Assembly (NCBI GenBank): GCA_024195265.1
Contig: JAJLRJ010000010.1
Location: 18,048,193-18,112,192, forward strand
Length of the DNA: 64,000 nucleotides
DNA from: Dendrophyllia cribrosa
Taxonomy: Eukaryota; Cnidaria; Anthozoa; Scleractinia; Dendrophylliidae
Reading direction: 5' to 3'
Below are positions 36,524 to 45,389 of the stretch, piece by piece. The stretch's first letter is position 1. Every line of letters starts with the position of its first letter. A program made the position numbers and the translations under genes. The notes beneath the pieces were generated by a model. The model was not told the origin of the DNA, ran no database searches, and saw only the letters and a list, made by a program, of their open reading frames with translations.

Positions 36524-37618
36524 ATGGCAATGACAAACGTGAAAGCTTTCAAGAGATACCTGAAATCGCGTGAAACAGGCCTGATTCAAAAGAGCGAAGA
36601 ATGGGTCAAAGCCAGACAAAACACACTCGGCGCATCGGAGATCTCTGCCTTGACAGGATCTTCGCGATTTGAGAGCCGGTCAAGTCTAATTCGCAAAAAG
36701 TTGCACCCCATCGATATGAGCAAAAATGTGGCCTGCGTTTGTGGCACATTATTTGAGCCTCTAGTCCGTGAATACTTTGAGAAGAAACATTCTGCCAAAG
36801 TTTTTGGATATAAGGGCTCTCTAAATCTTGCAAAGGATCACCCTCTTTTTGGGAAGGTCACTTGCAGTCCAGATGGATACTTCTTGCACAAAGACGAGAC
36901 AATAGTCTTGTTAGAGTTCAAGTGCCCTTACACCAGAAAGATCACAGTCAATAAAATTCCTAAACAATACCGTGATCAAATACAAACCGGCCTTGCTCTC
37001 AGCGGTGAGAGAGTTAACAAAGGCTTGTTTGTCGATGCCTATTTCAGAATGTGTTCTTTGAAGCAGCTTAACCTTAGCCTTGAACACAATTTCTTACTAA
37101 ACAAAGGAGTTGTGCACAAAACAAAAAAACCATCAGCACTCGCCTGTGGTATTTACATTCTATCTTGCAAGCAAAAATTATTTCCAACTCAAACAAAATT
37201 ACTTAACCTCGGGGCAACAAAATCAACAGCAGTGTTCGAAAAAATTATGAGAGGAATTTCATCGGGGGATATCTTGTGTAGCGGTGATTGGTTTTATATG
37301 ACATATGATGAGGGTGAGAAACGATGTGATTTAGGTTTTTTGAATGACATAGGCAGAAGGACATTCAGTGAAGATTGGCCACCAAACTATTACAAGACAG
37401 TAGCCTTCTTCGCATGGAAGCTGCTGGACATAACAGAAATTTGGGAAACAAAACAACCAAATTTCTTGGATGGCATTCACGAATCAGTCAAAAGTTTTCA
37501 TGAAAATTTGTCAAAACAAAAACACCTTGGCAAACCCAGACCTATTGAAACTTTTGAAAACAACATCGGCGATGACAGTGCCCTGATGAAAGAGTTTTTA
37601 CTTAGCAAACTGTCCTAG
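36524..37618 (+). CDS. YqaJ/lambda-exonuclease family nuclease, 364 aa
   Basis: YqaJ-type enzymes are 5'-3' alkaline exonucleases that work with single-strand annealing proteins in viral and phage recombination. Family signs: GASEISALTG (36-45), FEPLVREYF with conserved Glu78, SPDGYF with Asp117, LEFKCP with Glu131 and Lys133 (the D-ExK nuclease core), and a QIQTGLALS segment near 152. The C-terminal 150 residues are less familiar, with a WPPNYYKTVAFFAWKLLDI stretch. The frame is intact. The start directly follows the duplicated terminal-repeat promoter and gives MAM as first residues. This nuclease is not part of the classic Polinton core set; it probably helps replicate or process the linear genome. 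Confidence 0.85.
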   Translation: MAMTNVKAFKRYLKSRETGLIQKSEEWVKARQNTLGASEISALTGSSRFESRSSLIRKKLHPIDMSKNVACVCGTLFEPLVREYFEKKHSAKVFGYKGSLNLAKDHPLFGKVTCSPDGYFLHKDETIVLLEFKCPYTRKITVNKIPKQYRDQIQTGLALSGERVNKGLFVDAYFRMCSLKQLNLSLEHNFLLNKGVVHKTKKPSALACGIYILSCKQKLFPTQTKLLNLGATKSTAVFEKIMRGISSGDILCSGDWFYMTYDEGEKRCDLGFLNDIGRRTFSEDWPPNYYKTVAFFAWKLLDITEIWETKQPNFLDGIHESVKSFHENLSKQKHLGKPRPIETFENNIGDDSALMKEFLLSKLS

Positions 37619-38005
37619 AGGGTCATCCTTTCGTAATTTGGACATTTCGTGCTGCATATATACAATATCTCACTTTGCCCGTCTCAGTCCCCACGCGGTT
37701 TACTTTACCCGTCTCAGTCCCCCCGTCTCAGTCCCCACGCGGCCAGGCCTTCGATTTTACTTCGACCGCCATTTGTAATCAAACTTTGGGCGATAAAATA
37801 ACCTCAGAGCTTCAATCTTGTTAAAATACACTGCAGATGTGGACGTAGTAGCTTTGAGAAATGCCACCTAAACTTTCAGAGTGAGAGAATCAGAAGAAAG
37901 TGAAAAAATCACCGGATTTGCAGTTTTATAGATCGATCTACGATCGAGAGGAAAGTGCTTCTTTTGGCTTGTTTAACTGACGATTCAGCCTCTAATACTT
38001 TCAGG

Positions 38006-38060
38006 ATGGATTCTACAGCTTCATATGTTATTTGTCTGGCAGTTTTCTCAATCTTACAAG
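38006..38060 (+). pseudogene. Candidate captured host exon: signal peptide plus splice donor
   Basis: ATG at 38006 opens 18 codons (MDSTASYVICLAVFSILQ) with the hydrophobic profile of a signal peptide, ending exactly at a G|GTAAGA donor. Upstream is a 250-bp leader without long frames. Polinton genes here are uninterrupted, so an exon-intron border suggests a host gene fragment. No further exon is visible before the retrotransposon. Confidence 0.4.
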
Positions 38061-38074
38061 GTAAGAATAAAGTA

Positions 38075-38290
38075 TTTTGGGTTTTATTGCCTCAAAACCG
38101 CATGTAGAATATAGTGTTTTGGCTCATGTAGAATATAGTATTTTTAGCTCGTACCAGAGAGTATTTTTGACTTTATTGCCTCAAAACCGCATTGTAGAAT
38201 AAAGTATCTTAGCCCATGTAGAATAAAGTATCTCGGCTCATGTAGAATAAAGTATTTTGGATTATTTATAAAGTATTTTGGTTTTTATTA
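38075..38290. repeat. GTAGAATAAAGTATTTTGG minisatellite
   Basis: About seven imperfect copies of CATGTAGAATAAAGTATTTTGG with an interspersed TTATTGCCTCAAAACCGCAT unit (twice). It lies in the putative intron after the candidate exon. Confidence 0.65.
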
Positions 38291-38527
38291 CCCTAAATAC
38301 GCATGCGTATTGCTTTCAATTTCTCAGTGTTAACCAAAAGCGAAACCACAAGTAAGCGGCTTGTTGAACTGACCACTATAAATGGAAGAAACATCCCATA
38401 TATTTATTAGTTCGACAGATTTTGGTGAAGTCTAGGGAGATGAAAGCTGGCCAACTTTACCAAAGGTACAATAACATGTTTCAAAAGACCAACAATTAAG
38501 CAGCTCATATTCATATAGAGTCAAGAC

Positions 38528-39493
38528 TTACAAATCAAGCGGCTTTCCTAATGGCCAAAGTTTACCTCGGATGTATAATTGATCGGGTTTCGCTTTGCTA
38601 AAAGATGCGGGAATATTATTTTGTCTAGCCTTCTTGAAGGTGTCCATTTGTTTTCTTCTTCTTTCCACAATTTCGACCGGAAGGTCTTGATACATCTTAT
38701 AATCTGTGCCTCGCAAGCGGTGCCCTAGAGAGAAGAGTCTTTCACAGTCTTTGTATCTCAGTAGTCTTGCAAGTATAGCTCGGGGCTTGTTTTCCTTCCT
38801 TTTTCCAACGCGGTGTACCCTTTGAATTTCGATGTTTTGAGCATCTTTGTAACCTAGTTCGGTTTCCAAGAAATTTCGTAGCACTGACTCAGTATTTTCC
38901 TTGTCAGTATTCTCTTGAGTTGCCTCGGGAATGTTCTCGAATTTTATGTTTTCTCTTCTTGAATAAGCTTCGAGGTACAGAGCTTTGTCATTTAGATTAT
39001 TAATTGTACTTTGGAGCTTAGAGTTTTCTTTCATCAGCTCCTCGGTGTCTTCACTTAATTTTTTCTCAAGACCTTGCACCTTCTTAGCCTCTTTTTTCCG
39101 CTCCACGTTGTCAAAGTTGACACTATCTTTGAGGTTGCTGACATCTTGTCGAATAGCTGTGTGCGAGGCTTCCAGATTTTGTAGTCGTCCTTCAAGATTT
39201 TTGAGGGCCGCTTGAAAGTTATTGACCGTTTGTTCAATAGCATCAAGCTTTTGAAGTTTCAATAAGATCTCTTGGAGAGTTTTATAGACATCTTGGTCGG
39301 CCATAGTTAGTGGTCTTAGTGCAGCTGGAACTTCGTCTTCTGATTCTATGGCGTCGTCTTCGTCTTCGAGCGAATCGTCTTGTTCACTTTTTTTTTTCTT
39401 AGCGTCAGGCGAGGGAGTCGACTTAGCAGAATTGTCCGAAGAGGAAGTTCTTGTTTTTCTTTTGCTAATGAATTTGTCGAAAAATTCATCCAT
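38528..39493 (-). CDS. LINE ORF1 protein, 321 aa
   Basis: L1-type ORF1 proteins coat the element's RNA and act as nucleic-acid chaperones. The N-terminus is acidic and lysine-rich (KKKKSEQDDSLEDEDD), followed by a heptad-like coiled coil (about residues 65-185) and then the RRM-like core with YSRRENIKFENIPE and NIEIQRVHRVGK, and a C-terminal domain with YRDLP-like MYQDLPVEIVERR. It is complete. It starts 67 bp inside the junction with the sense half, so the original 5' untranslated region is short or truncated. It no longer lies upstream of ORF2 in the same orientation. Confidence 0.8.
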   Translation of the reverse strand: MDEFFDKFISKRKTRTSSSDNSAKSTPSPDAKKKKSEQDDSLEDEDDAIESEDEVPAALRPLTMADQDVYKTLQEILLKLQKLDAIEQTVNNFQAALKNLEGRLQNLEASHTAIRQDVSNLKDSVNFDNVERKKEAKKVQGLEKKLSEDTEELMKENSKLQSTINNLNDKALYLEAYSRRENIKFENIPEATQENTDKENTESVLRNFLETELGYKDAQNIEIQRVHRVGKRKENKPRAILARLLRYKDCERLFSLGHRLRGTDYKMYQDLPVEIVERRRKQMDTFKKARQNNIPASFSKAKPDQLYIRGKLWPLGKPLDL

Positions 39494-39559
39494 TAAAGCG
39501 CTCTTATGTCTGATTTTGGCGGACGTTTTGGAAGCACGTCTTTACGCCGCCATTGTCTC

Positions 39560-42435
39560 GCCCCAGTTTTTCAAAATGAAAGTGCGAGAAAAAACGATCT
39601 CATATGCAGCAGCCAAAAACAAAAAAGCTAAGTCACGAGAGGACGCACTTAACAATGAAATACATGATTTAGAAAAGGAAATTGAAGGAAATAACTCTTT
39701 AAAAGAGGAACAAAAATCGTATTTATTTCAAAAGATGGAAACTCTTAAGAGCGAGCTAGAAAAAATCATTGAGCATCGCACAAAAGGAGCAATCTTACGA
39801 TCTAGAACTCGATGGCATAATGAGGGGGAAAAAAACACCAAATACTTCTTGAATCTTGAAAAACGACACTATAAACAAGGTACAATAGGCCGCATAAAGA
39901 AAGGCAACAATGAATTCGCTACAACTGATAAAGAATTCCTTAATGAATGCAAGACCTTTTATAAAGACCTTTACTCTTCTAAGATAACAAATAATTCATC
40001 CTCCTCAGAAGCTGAAGCTTTTTTCTTAAGAAACCGAAAGGCGTTTAAGTCAAGATGAAAGTGAAACAATTGAAGGTCAGCTAACAGAAGCGGAATGCTC
40101 AAACGCACTAAAAGATATGGAACCCGGCAAAACTCCCGGCACAGATGGTCTTCCTTCGGAATTTTATGATACTTTCTGGTCAGATATTTCGGAACCTCTC
40201 TTAAACGCTCTAAATCACGGATTTGCGACCGGTCAGCTCTCTGTCTCTCAAAGAAGAGGTATTATAAAACTTATTCCTAAAAAGAGCGATGAACTCTACT
40301 ACATACGTAACTGGAGGCCACTAACACTCCTAAACTGCGACTATAAGATAGCGGCAAAAGCCATCGCACACCGCATTAAAAAGCACCTTCCGAATCTCAT
40401 AAATAACGATCAGACTGGATATCTTAAAGAGCGCTATATAGGTGAAAATATACGCTTAATTGACAGTGTGATTAACTATGCAGCCAAAAAGAACATTCCA
40501 GGCCTTCTCCTCTTCCTTGATTTCGAGAAAGCTTTTGATACACTGGAATGGCCCTTTATAGAAAAAACTTTACTCTCCTTTGGTTTCGGCCCTTCTATTC
40601 TCCAATGGTTTAAAACCTTCTATCAAAGTTCGGAAAGCTGTGTTTTGAATAATGGCTGGGCCAGCGACTTTTTCTCTGTCCATAGGGGTGTTCGGCAGGG
40701 CTGTCCTCTCTCTCCATATCTTTTCATCCTTTCAGTCGAGATTCTCGCTAACGCGATCCGGAAAAACTCTGATGTTAAAGGTCTACGTCTCAAAGGGAAC
40801 GAGATTAAATTAAGTCAATACGCCGACGATACCACCCTGATTCTTGATGGCTCCGAAAAATCTCTTACCAAAGCTCTCGACATTTTAGAAAGTTTCGCCA
40901 AAATTTCAGGTCTCAAACTAAATAGCAAAAAAACAGAAGCTTTATGGATCGGTTCATGTACTGGCACAGACGAAAAGCTCTGCCCGGAACGAAAATTCAA
41001 TTGACAAAAAGACAAAGTCAAAGCACTTGGTGTATGGTTTTCAACAGACCCAGAGCTAACTATCACCCTCAACTTTTCGGAAAAAATAGAAAAAATCCGA
41101 AATTGTCTGGGCTGTTGGTCAGTACGCAGACTTAGTCTAATCGGAAAAATTACAGTTCTAAAAAGCCTTATTGTTTCTCAAGTAACTCATCTCTTGATGG
41201 CTCTTCAATCAAACAAACTTATTATTAGAGAATTAAATGATCTTTTCTTTGACTTCCTTTGGAACGGCAAAGGGGACAAAATTAAACGAAACGTAATAAT
41301 AAGGGATCTTCAAAATGGAGGCCTCAAAATGATAGACATCTCATCTTTTAACAAAGCTCTAAAATCCATCTGGATAAAGAAATATCTCGACGAAAATTGT
41401 AAGAGCAAATGGAAACTTTTCTTTGACTTTGAAGCAGATAACCTCGGAGGCCCTGCTCTTTTTAGCAATTTAAATATGGCAGACACTAAAAAAATATCGA
41501 AAACTCTAAGCCCGTTTCTAAAGGAGGTTATAGAAATTTGGACTGAATTAAATTATCAAGAAAAAATAACGTCGACCGAATCCTTTTTTGCACAAAGCTT
41601 ATGGCAAAACTCACTGATTAGAATTATGAACAAACCGGTCTTCTATAAATCTTGGTATCAAAAAGGGATTTCTTCTGTTAGTCAACTCATCAAAGAGAAA
41701 CCAAATGTTTTTTTTACGGTAGCAGAATTTGAAAATAAATATTTCATCAAAGTTAACCCTCTCACTTTCTACGGCATAACATCCTCTATCAAAACACTCT
41801 GGAGAACCCAAAAACCGAACATAAAAAACAACGAGACAAAAGAAGAAACTTTTCTAACGGCCATGAAAGCAACCAAAAAACCAAGCAGACTAGCCTATCA
41901 ACGACTATTAGAAGGGAAAACCAATCTCCCAATACCCAGTCAGCAGAAGTGGTGCAATGAATTTCAATGCGATTTAAAATGGAGCGTCGCTTATCAGATT
42001 GCAAAAAAATGTACAAAAAGCACAAAACTTATTGAATTTCACTTCAGATATTTACATCAATCTCTGGCCACAAATATATCTCTATTCAAAATGGGTTTCA
42101 AAGAGGATGAAAAATGTACCTTTTGCCAAGAAGAACCTGAAAAAATTCTTCATCTGTTTTGGTCTTGCAATAAAACACAATTCTTTTGGAAAACATTTGA
42201 TTCTCTTTTAAAGTATCGTAACTTTGTCCCACAAAACCTCGCTCTCGACAACACTCTAGCTCTGGGTCTAAAATCAGATAAATCGAAACACAAAAATAGT
42301 ATTAATTTCCTTTTTTTATTGGCTAGATTCTTCATTTGGATCTGCAGATGTAAGGAGAATCTCCCATTTATAGAAAGCTTTAAAGCTTATCTCAAACTAT
42401 ACAAAAACGATTTTGAACCACTATTCCTAGAGTAA
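39560..42435 (+). pseudogene. LINE ORF2, reverse transcriptase, endonuclease missing, two lesions
   Basis: It begins with the linker after the lost endonuclease (TISYAAAKNKKAKSRED, TRWHNEGEKNTKYFLNLEKR). Reverse transcriptase follows: GTDGLPSEFYDTFW, FLDFEKAFDTLEW (motif A), VRQGCPLSPYLF (motif B) and YADDTTLI (catalytic). The tail has a C-terminal cysteine motif, CTFCQEEPEKILHLFWSC. The frame changes near 40045, and an in-frame TGA stands at 41002-41004; the frame is otherwise open to 42435. With both lesions and no endonuclease it cannot be active. Confidence 0.85.
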
Positions 42436-42889
42436 CTATGATTGTTTCTCTCCAAACTTTCCCCTGACATCTTTCTTTCACCATGTTGTTTTTTTCTATC
42501 GTACGTTTTGTTTTTCTTTTTTCAGCAAAGACGGATCTTTTGTTTTTCACCGGCCTGTCTTCCTTTGAGGCTCCTAAACTGCTTTATAATCGCACTTGTA
42601 ACCTCTTTCTTATAACTGGTAGTTTTTTTTTTGTTTTGTTTTTTTTGTTTTGTTTTGGTTTTTTTTATTTTTTATTAATATATTTTTTGTGTTTGTTTGT
42701 TTTTGTTTTTGTTTTGTTTTTGTTTTTTTGTGTGTGTATATGTGTTTTGTAAGCTAAAGGTACGTAAGGCTAAGGGTAATGTAGTAACATGTAAGTAAAT
42801 AATGTGACGTAATTTAGCTTTAATTTGTAAGTAGTTTTGCATTTTTGTGTCAATAAAAAAAAAAAATAAAAAATAAAAAATAAAAAAAA
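42436..42889 (+). other. LINE 3' untranslated region and A-rich tail
   Basis: T-rich low-complexity sequence at about 42610-42735 gives a spurious phenylalanine-rich frame. AATAAA at about 42853 leads into the A-rich tail. Confidence 0.6.
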
Positions 42890-43204
42890 ACTTTCTGAAT
42901 CCCGTTTAAAGGCTTGTGCGAAAGGTCGAATTACAGAGTAGAGGGGGAAGTCTTCCAGTGGACAGTACCCCCGGGTGAGCCCGCTCTGGCTCTACTGGTT
43001 CCAGGGGGGTGCCAAACAGAGTTCTCCTAGGAGTTCTCGCCCTCGCTCCCAGAGGTAAAATGTGGAAATGACAACCGCCTTGTCAGCGGTTAAAGTCCTA
43101 GCCTAGGCTAGGCAAAGAACTGCCACCGGCACCCCCCTGCAAGGGTTTTTGCCCTTCTTGTTGACCTGTCACGCAATGTGTCACGCGTGACATGTAACGC
43201 AATG
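42890..43204. other. Polinton intergenic segment with short palindromes
   Basis: No gene is visible. It contains CCTAGCCTAGGCTAGG (overlapping palindromes, about 43107-43122) and, next to the stop of the leftward gene, three copies of GTCACGCAATGT-like words with GTCACGCGTGAC between them (43165-43215). These could be a transcription end structure or scars of replaced genes. Confidence 0.4.
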
Positions 43205-43912
43205 TCACACAACGTGACCCATCTTTTCAAGCATGATCTTCCAGTTTTGTTCATGTTTACTCATTGATTTTTGTGGAACTTGTAGCCAGAAGTAATTGAC
43301 AATCATCCGTTGTGGCCATTTTAATTCTAACCCTTCAAAGATTTTGTGGGCTACAAAGGGCATAGAGATTCTTTCCGGTAGATATTCTTCGATGATATTG
43401 AAGGAATCATTTGCATGTTGTATTTCTTCGGAGGAAAAGCGGACGTAGGGTTCACAAATTTTCAGATGTTTCTTGAGATAGCTTCTGAAGTTGTAGCGTT
43501 TGGGGGGCATTCTTTTTTTGGTAATTTTGTAATCACCAGACGCATAGAGTTCGTTATAATCGAAGGTCACACCAACCAGAGGCTCTAAGAGCCCGCAGTC
43601 CTCACAGCAAAGTTCTGATGAAAACATCATGGGGGTTAACTTGCCTTTGCAGTTTTGGCAAGCTTCTAGCCTTTCATTCCGAAGGGTGAAAGGTAAGTGT
43701 GGAGGGTGGTATTGTGACTCGGGAGTAAGACACTTCTTGATGCGATGAAGGCGTTCTGGCAGTTTTGAACGCAGTATTTCCTTGTTGTAGTTGTCGAGTG
43801 AGCGCAGGAGGATAAATTTGTATTCTTTCTCCAGCTCATAGAGTTTGGTTGTGTAATCCCTTTTAGTGTCCAAGGCCCGAACATCAGCCAGTTGTTCGGC
43901 GAACTCCTCCAT
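43205..43912 (-). CDS. Candidate VLTF3-like late transcription factor, 235 aa
   Basis: VLTF3-like proteins of large DNA viruses activate late promoters. Here an N-terminal helical part (1-80) precedes a zinc ribbon with Cys85-x2-Cys88 and Cys103-x2-Cys106 (CQNC, CEDC). A conserved-looking YNFRSYLKKHLKICEPY segment follows, then a helical C-terminus ending in a WKIMLEKMG stretch. The zinc ribbon followed by a Tyr/Phe-rich helix fits the Pox_VLTF3 layout, but I assign it by pattern only. The start is MEEF at 43912, just after GTGTGTATATCC; a longer frame to 43951 lacks a box of its own. It is the last of four leftward genes. Alternatively it could be an unrelated zinc-ribbon DNA-binding protein. 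Confidence 0.5.
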   Translation of the reverse strand: MEEFAEQLADVRALDTKRDYTTKLYELEKEYKFILLRSLDNYNKEILRSKLPERLHRIKKCLTPESQYHPPHLPFTLRNERLEACQNCKGKLTPMMFSSELCCEDCGLLEPLVGVTFDYNELYASGDYKITKKRMPPKRYNFRSYLKKHLKICEPYVRFSSEEIQHANDSFNIIEEYLPERISMPFVAHKIFEGLELKWPQRMIVNYFWLQVPQKSMSKHEQNWKIMLEKMGHVV

Positions 43913-43990
43913 GGATATACACACCCGTGTTGTGTGTTCAATTGGGCGCAAATTTATTATCCCTCAAGATTTGTAGATTAAAGCCAGAAT

Positions 43991-44677
43991 TTAGCTTCTC
44001 AAATCGGACTTGGAGGCTGCTGTGAGAAGACTTATCTTTTTTTGAAACTCTTGTTTGACTTCCTTGCGAAGTTCGTTTTTGAGTTTCTCGAGGTCTGGCG
44101 CTTGTGTTTGAGTGGCAACGTTTTTTGATGCCTTTACACCATCCCTGATTGCAGCTTTGAGTGCGTGATATTTTTCCACCTCACGAGTAATTATGGTGAA
44201 TTCTGCATCACTGATCCTCTTGTCTTCCAGAGCCTTTGAGATTAGCTCATTGACAGTGTTGCGTTTAGCCAGTGCCAGTGTATAGATCTTCTCGTGTTTG
44301 GTCACTTTACGCTCTAGCCTCTTGTTGACAGCTGTAAAGCCAACTGATGACAGCCCGCAGAGGGTCGCGACGCCGGCGAGTGCTGGACTTGCAACAATTC
44401 CGAACCCAGTTAATGCAGTGGCAAGGGCCCCTGATGACAGCCCAACAGAAAGCGACCCAAGTTTAACCGCCGAGTAATGAGCCAATGATTGGGTTCGTTT
44501 GTATTTCTTTGCGACTTGCCTGTAATGCTCGGCTTCGTCAGACAACTCCTTCAGCAAGTCAGAGATCTTTTTGAGCAGGAAGTCTTCTGCATTGATTTGA
44601 GTGATCTCACGCATAGGGTATAGCTGTTGTGTCTCGCTGTATTCGGGGGCCGATGGAAGCACATTGGCAGAACTCAT
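43991..44677 (-). CDS. Conserved Polinton membrane/coiled-coil protein, 228 aa
   Basis: The N-terminus is proline- and tyrosine-containing and polar, then a coiled-coil (about 30-65, LLKELSDEAEHYRQVAKKYKR). A hydrophobic pair of small-residue-rich helices (about 72-115, SVGLSSGALATALTGFGIV) follows, and a long charged helical tail ends in a Lys/Glu-rich coiled coil. I associate this layout with a protein seen repeatedly in cnidarian Polintons, but its function is not known to me. It may be a virion-associated membrane protein. The start follows CATATATATATACCCC by 5 bp. An intact frame. Confidence 0.6.
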   Translation of the reverse strand: MSSANVLPSAPEYSETQQLYPMREITQINAEDFLLKKISDLLKELSDEAEHYRQVAKKYKRTQSLAHYSAVKLGSLSVGLSSGALATALTGFGIVASPALAGVATLCGLSSVGFTAVNKRLERKVTKHEKIYTLALAKRNTVNELISKALEDKRISDAEFTIITREVEKYHALKAAIRDGVKASKNVATQTQAPDLEKLKNELRKEVKQEFQKKISLLTAASKSDLRS

Positions 44678-44683
44678 GGCGTG

Positions 44684-44702
44684 GGGTATATATATATGAT
44701 TT
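44684..44702 (-). promoter_or_regulatory. Promoter box, AAAAAATCATATATATATAC
   Basis: Read on the minus strand, AAAAAATCATATATATATAC precedes the ATG at 44677 and directly follows the stop of the upstream gene (44704). It is one of the best matches to the element-wide box. Confidence 0.7.
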
Positions 44703-44703
44703 T

Positions 44704-45366
44704 TTAATTGATCTCAACTTCAAATTCTAAGGGCATGCCATTGAAATCGAAGAGGTTGTCATCTTTATCCCGCACAGACAGTGTGATAGAGTTAACAAAT
44801 TCGCCAGACGAGGTGTCACGCAAGACATGCTGTTGTGTTGGTTGGTAATGAACCTTTTCAAATGGTTTCCCACGAATGTCAAAGCGCGCCAACACACTCG
44901 AAGGTTTGCCATTGAGCAAGTTCTGTTCTTTGTCAACCAGGTCGCAGTGGACAAAGTAAGTGCTTGGAGAGGTAAACCCTTTGACAGTTGCACTCCAAAA
45001 CGGTGTACCTCTTATACCAAGAAAATCTATCAGATTTTTACTGAACGTTACATTATTGGGACTTTTAATTAACATTATTCCGTCTACTGTGAGTGTATCA
45101 ACTGTTTGATCAATAACTGGTCTATTCGTTTTTATCTCAAGGAAATCTTTTACAAAGTTGTCCACTGTGTAAAACCCCGGCATTACGAATATCTCAGTAA
45201 TCTTTCCAGTACTGTCAGCTGCTGAGATAACCGCTCTTTCTTTCAAGTTGTACCACGAGTTGGTGAGTGAGGCAGACAGGAGCCGGATGTAATTGGGCCT
45301 CGGAAGGGCGTGATCAAACTACACAGTGTGAGGGTTCGAAGTCGTGACAAATGTCAACACAACCAT
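44704..45366 (-). pseudogene. Candidate minor capsid protein copy 1, nonsense at codon 16
   Basis: The reading frame from ATG 45366, which follows an ACTTATATATACTCAC box, is collinear with the neighbouring gene at 45390-46064 but has TAG at codon 16 (45319-45321), where the paralogue has a Tyr codon. Downstream the frame is open for 200 codons, and translation could restart only at an internal Met (45246). Shared blocks include CDLVDKEQNLLNGKPSS, ARFDIRGKPFEK and a C-terminal DFNGMPLEFEVEIN that looks like the last strands of a single jelly roll. With that, a penton-like minor capsid role is possible. It arose by tandem duplication. Confidence 0.65.
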
Positions 45367-45389
45367 GACAGATGTGAGTATATATAAGT

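Larger units (their letters stand above)
37619..38527. other. Non-Polinton-like segment with direct repeats and a host-type exon
   Basis: This stretch holds no Polinton gene. It starts with three imperfect copies of CCCGTCTCAGTCCCC (about 37678-37741), then 5'-leader-like sequence, a candidate first coding exon at 38006-38060, and A/T-rich sequence with repeats. Some of it may have arrived with the retrotransposon next to it; I could not find the retrotransposon's left edge. Confidence 0.5.
38528..42889. mobile_element. Tx1/L1-like LINE with inverted 5' part
   Basis: ORF1 lies on the minus strand (38528-39493) with its start facing the middle. From about 39560 the plus strand carries ORF2, beginning in the linker before the reverse transcriptase, and runs to a 3' untranslated region and A-rich tail at 42854-42889. 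An inverted 5' segment joined to a sense 3' segment is the known product of twin priming during L1 integration. The endonuclease domain of ORF2 is missing at the junction. The left boundary and target duplication were not found. The insertion is in the Polinton between the YqaJ and VLTF3-like genes. Confidence 0.8.

Noticed and set aside
38985..39215. Plus-strand frame over ORF1
   Set aside because: Antisense shadow of the LINE ORF1.
39348..39559. N-terminal extension of the LINE ORF2 frame
   Set aside because: It is the antisense of ORF1 across the inversion junction, not native ORF2 sequence.
42483..42752. 89-codon phenylalanine-rich frame
   Set aside because: Low-complexity T-rich 3' untranslated sequence of the LINE.
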